Below are positions 62,577 through 64,000 of a stretch of DNA of 64,000 bases, piece by piece. The DNA is taken from positions 496,001 to 560,000 of the forward strand of contig NZ_JACHJS010000001.1 of the NCBI RefSeq assembly GCF_014203755.1, given 5' to 3'. A program made the position numbers and the translations under genes. The stretch is from Saccharothrix violaceirubra (GTDB lineage Bacteria > Actinomycetota > Actinomycetes > Mycobacteriales > Pseudonocardiaceae). The notes below the pieces were generated by a model. The model had not been told where the DNA came from. It did no database searches and was given only the letters and a program-made list of their open reading frames with translations. Within the stretch, counting starts at the first letter, position 1; every line of letters starts with the position of its first letter.

Positions 62577-62594
62577 GTCACTCACAAGAGTGAC
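62577..62594. promoter_or_regulatory. Palindromic operator between the HTH regulator and tmk
   Basis: GTCACTC-ACAA-GAGTGAC, a perfect seven-base inverted repeat. It is centred in the 136-base divergent gap, 42 bases from the regulator start and 77 from the tmk start. Probable binding site of the adjacent regulator and perhaps also a control of tmk. Confidence 0.65.
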
Positions 62595-62671
62595 CGAAAG
62601 GATCTCTACTGACCCGATTGGGTGACCTATGCGCCCGATCGAGAGCAGGCCCCGCCCCTTAGGGTGGCCAC

Positions 62672-63313
62672 GTGGGAAAACTCGTCGTGATCGAGGGCCT
62701 CGACGGTGCCGGCAAACGCACCCTGACCGGAAAACTGACCGCCGCGCTGGCCGAAGCCGGCCTCACCGCGGTGACGGGCGCGTTCCCGCGTTACGACCAG
62801 GACATCCACGCCGAACTCGTGCGCGACGCGCTGCACGGCCGGCTCGGCGACCTCACCGACTCCGTGTACGGGATGGCCGTCCTCTACGCGCTCGACCGCC
62901 GCGCCGCCGCGCCCGACCTGCGCGCGTGGACCGCCGAGTACGACGTCGTGCTGCTCGACCGCTACCTCGCGTCCAACGCCGCGTACGGTGCCGCCCGGCT
63001 GCGGCAGGACGTCGACGGCGGGTTCGTCGAGTGGCTGCGCGCGCTCGAGGTCGACCGCTTCGACCTGCCCGTGCCCGACCTCCAGCTCCTGCTGCGCGTG
63101 CCGACCGAGGTCGCGGGCGACCGGGCCGCGCGGCGCGAGGCCCAGGACGCGCGCGAGCGGGACGTGTACGAGTCGGACGCCGACCTCCAGACCCGGTGCT
63201 CGATCGTGTACGACCGGCTGGCCCAGACCCACTGGCTGTCGCCCTGGGCGGTCCTCGACGGGACCGAAGCGCTCCAGGTGGACGACCTCGTCCAAGAACA
63301 CTTCGCTGTTTAG
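62672..63313 (+). CDS. tmk: Thymidylate kinase
   Basis: 213 residues from GTG. P-loop EGLDGAGKRTLTGKL (8-22), the FPRYDQ segment that binds dTMP (38-43) and LLDRYLASNAAYGAARL with the DR(Y/H) motif. The arginine-rich lid (RAARREAQDARERDVYESD) is of the longer type. dTMP to dTDP for DNA synthesis. The ahcY-tmk-mtrA order is the mycobacterial one, though here the HTH regulator is inserted between ahcY and tmk. Confidence 0.95.
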   Translation: MGKLVVIEGLDGAGKRTLTGKLTAALAEAGLTAVTGAFPRYDQDIHAELVRDALHGRLGDLTDSVYGMAVLYALDRRAAAPDLRAWTAEYDVVLLDRYLASNAAYGAARLRQDVDGGFVEWLRALEVDRFDLPVPDLQLLLRVPTEVAGDRAARREAQDARERDVYESDADLQTRCSIVYDRLAQTHWLSPWAVLDGTEALQVDDLVQEHFAV

Positions 63314-63499
63314 CGGATTTACGTAACGAAACGTGACCGTTGATCCGATGATTCGCTGAACGAACCGCGCGCGACGAGGCGAGGTGGGCTCGTGGATCGG
63401 CGACCGAGACTGATCACAGACCGGACGCATGTGACGACCAGCGGCGATGAGCCCTGGGCGGTGCGTGGGCGTCCGGCCGGCAATGGGACGATATCGCCT
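63314..63499 (+). promoter_or_regulatory. tmk-mtrA intergenic region
   Basis: 186 bases upstream of mtrA with AT-rich stretches (around 63310-63335) and one copy of the CGAAACGTGACCG motif (63327-63339) also found upstream of the 57.6-60.0 kb gene. No open frame of interest. The mtrA promoter is expected here, as mtrA is usually transcribed separately from tmk. Confidence 0.45.
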
Positions 63500-64000
63500 A
63501 TGAAGGCACGCGTGCTCGTCGTGGACGACGACCCCGCCCTGGCGGAAATGCTGACGATCGTGCTGCGGGGCGAGGGTTTCGACACCGCGGTCGTCGCCGA
63601 CGGCGCACGCGCGTTGCCCGCGCTGCGCGAGCTCAAGCCCGACCTGGTGCTGCTCGACCTGATGCTGCCCGGCATGAACGGCATCGACGTGTGCAAGGCC
63701 ATCCGGTCCGAGTCCGGCGTCCCGATCGTGATGCTCACCGCGAAGAGCGACACGGTCGACGTCGTCCTGGGCCTGGAGTCCGGCGCCGACGACTACGTCG
63801 TCAAGCCGTTCAAGCCGAAGGAACTGGTCGCCCGCATCCGGGCGCGGCTGCGGCGCACCGAGGCCGAGCCCGCCGAGGTGCTCCAGATCGGCGACCTCAC
63901 CATCGACGTGCCCGGCCACGAGGTGCTGCGCGAAGGCCGGCCCATCCAGCTCACCCCGCTGGAGTTCGACCTGCTCGTGGCGCTGGCCCGCAAGCCGCGC
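63500..64000 (+). CDS. mtrA: Response regulator MtrA, C-terminus cut by the window edge
   Basis: 167 residues visible. Receiver domain: VLVVDDDPALAEML, phosphoacceptor in LVLLDLMLPGMNGIDVC, and the lysine in YVVKPFKPKELVARIRARLRR. The first part of the winged helix follows (LTPLEFDLLVALARKPR). MtrA with the kinase MtrB and lipoprotein LpqB controls cell division and wall metabolism in actinobacteria; both partners would lie downstream. Sequence and context fit MtrA rather than another OmpR-type regulator. Confidence 0.95.
   Translation, partial: MKARVLVVDDDPALAEMLTIVLRGEGFDTAVVADGARALPALRELKPDLVLLDLMLPGMNGIDVCKAIRSESGVPIVMLTAKSDTVDVVLGLESGADDYVVKPFKPKELVARIRARLRRTEAEPAEVLQIGDLTIDVPGHEVLREGRPIQLTPLEFDLLVALARKPR

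Overview
This is a high-GC actinobacterial chromosome segment. GTG and TTG starts are frequent, genes are tightly packed with 4- or 8-base start/stop overlaps, and the gene content is that of the mycolata/Pseudonocardiales: WhiB2-like regulator, F420 genes fbiA/fbiB, LCP ligases, MtrA, ManA/ManB and DUF3499. From memory, the backbone follows the Mycobacterium tuberculosis block from about Rv3246c (mtrA) to Rv3277 (GtrA). That block includes purK-purE-fadE25, the LCP gene, rmlD, wbbL, the sugar-nucleotide pyrophosphorylase, fbiA/B, whiB2, manB, manA, the amino-acid permease, sahH, tmk and mtrA. The lack of mycobacterium-specific genes and the style of the accessory genes point to a filamentous Pseudonocardiales such as the Saccharothrix/Actinosynnema/Lentzea group. 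That genus-level guess is inference.

Layout. 1-3.3 kb: a two-component system, a HisN-like phosphatase and an unknown protein. 3.2-8.1 kb: two GtrA-like membrane proteins, a very large ECF sigma factor fused to an anti-sigma-like zinc finger, a membrane segment and an extracytoplasmic region, and a degenerate GGDEF-like protein. 8.1-10.4 kb: a GntR/YtrA-type regulator with a clear operator, an ABC ATPase and a permease, closed by a strong terminator. 10.5-13.4 kb: purK, purE and an acyl-CoA dehydrogenase. 13.4-16.7 kb: an AlbA_2-type regulator behind a perfect 25-base palindrome, a small membrane protein, an SRPBCC protein and a DoxX protein. 16.7-22.2 kb: TIGR03089, two LCP proteins, rmlB and rmlD.

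22.2-37.5 kb is a 15-kb accessory insertion between rmlD and the WbbL-like rhamnosyltransferase, genes that are neighbours in M. tuberculosis. It holds a decaying tandem array of DddA/SCP1.201-like deaminase toxin genes, each overlapping an Imm1-type immunity gene. There are three intact pairs (A, B, C), one immunity gene preceded only by a 3' toxin scrap (D), one pair in which both genes are broken (E), and one divergent immunity gene alone (F). Long near-identical tracts link the copies. The array starts 16 bases after a glycosyltransferase operon that also includes a 829-residue GT2-GT4 fusion and a lipoprotein- or membrane-anchored propeller-like protein.

37.5-53.5 kb is mainly cell-envelope sugar metabolism (rhamnosyltransferase, mannose-1-phosphate guanylyltransferase family, ManB, SIS-domain isomerase-like protein, ManA, a 1019-residue membrane glycosyltransferase). 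It is interleaved with F420 biosynthesis (FbiA, FbiB), a site-2 protease and WhiB2. 53.5-64 kb holds a CDF cation transporter, an amino-acid permease, a MutL-type ATPase, a membrane hydrolase, S-adenosylhomocysteinase, a DNA-binding regulator with a palindromic operator, thymidylate kinase and the start of mtrA.

Three copies of a 155-191-base inverted-repeat element, built from degenerate monomers of about 22 bases, sit directly after stop codons (36.9, 40.9 and 48.3 kb). They probably act as 3'-end or terminator elements. I see no tRNA, rRNA, CRISPR array, transposase or integrase. All family assignments are from reading the sequence; no database search was run.
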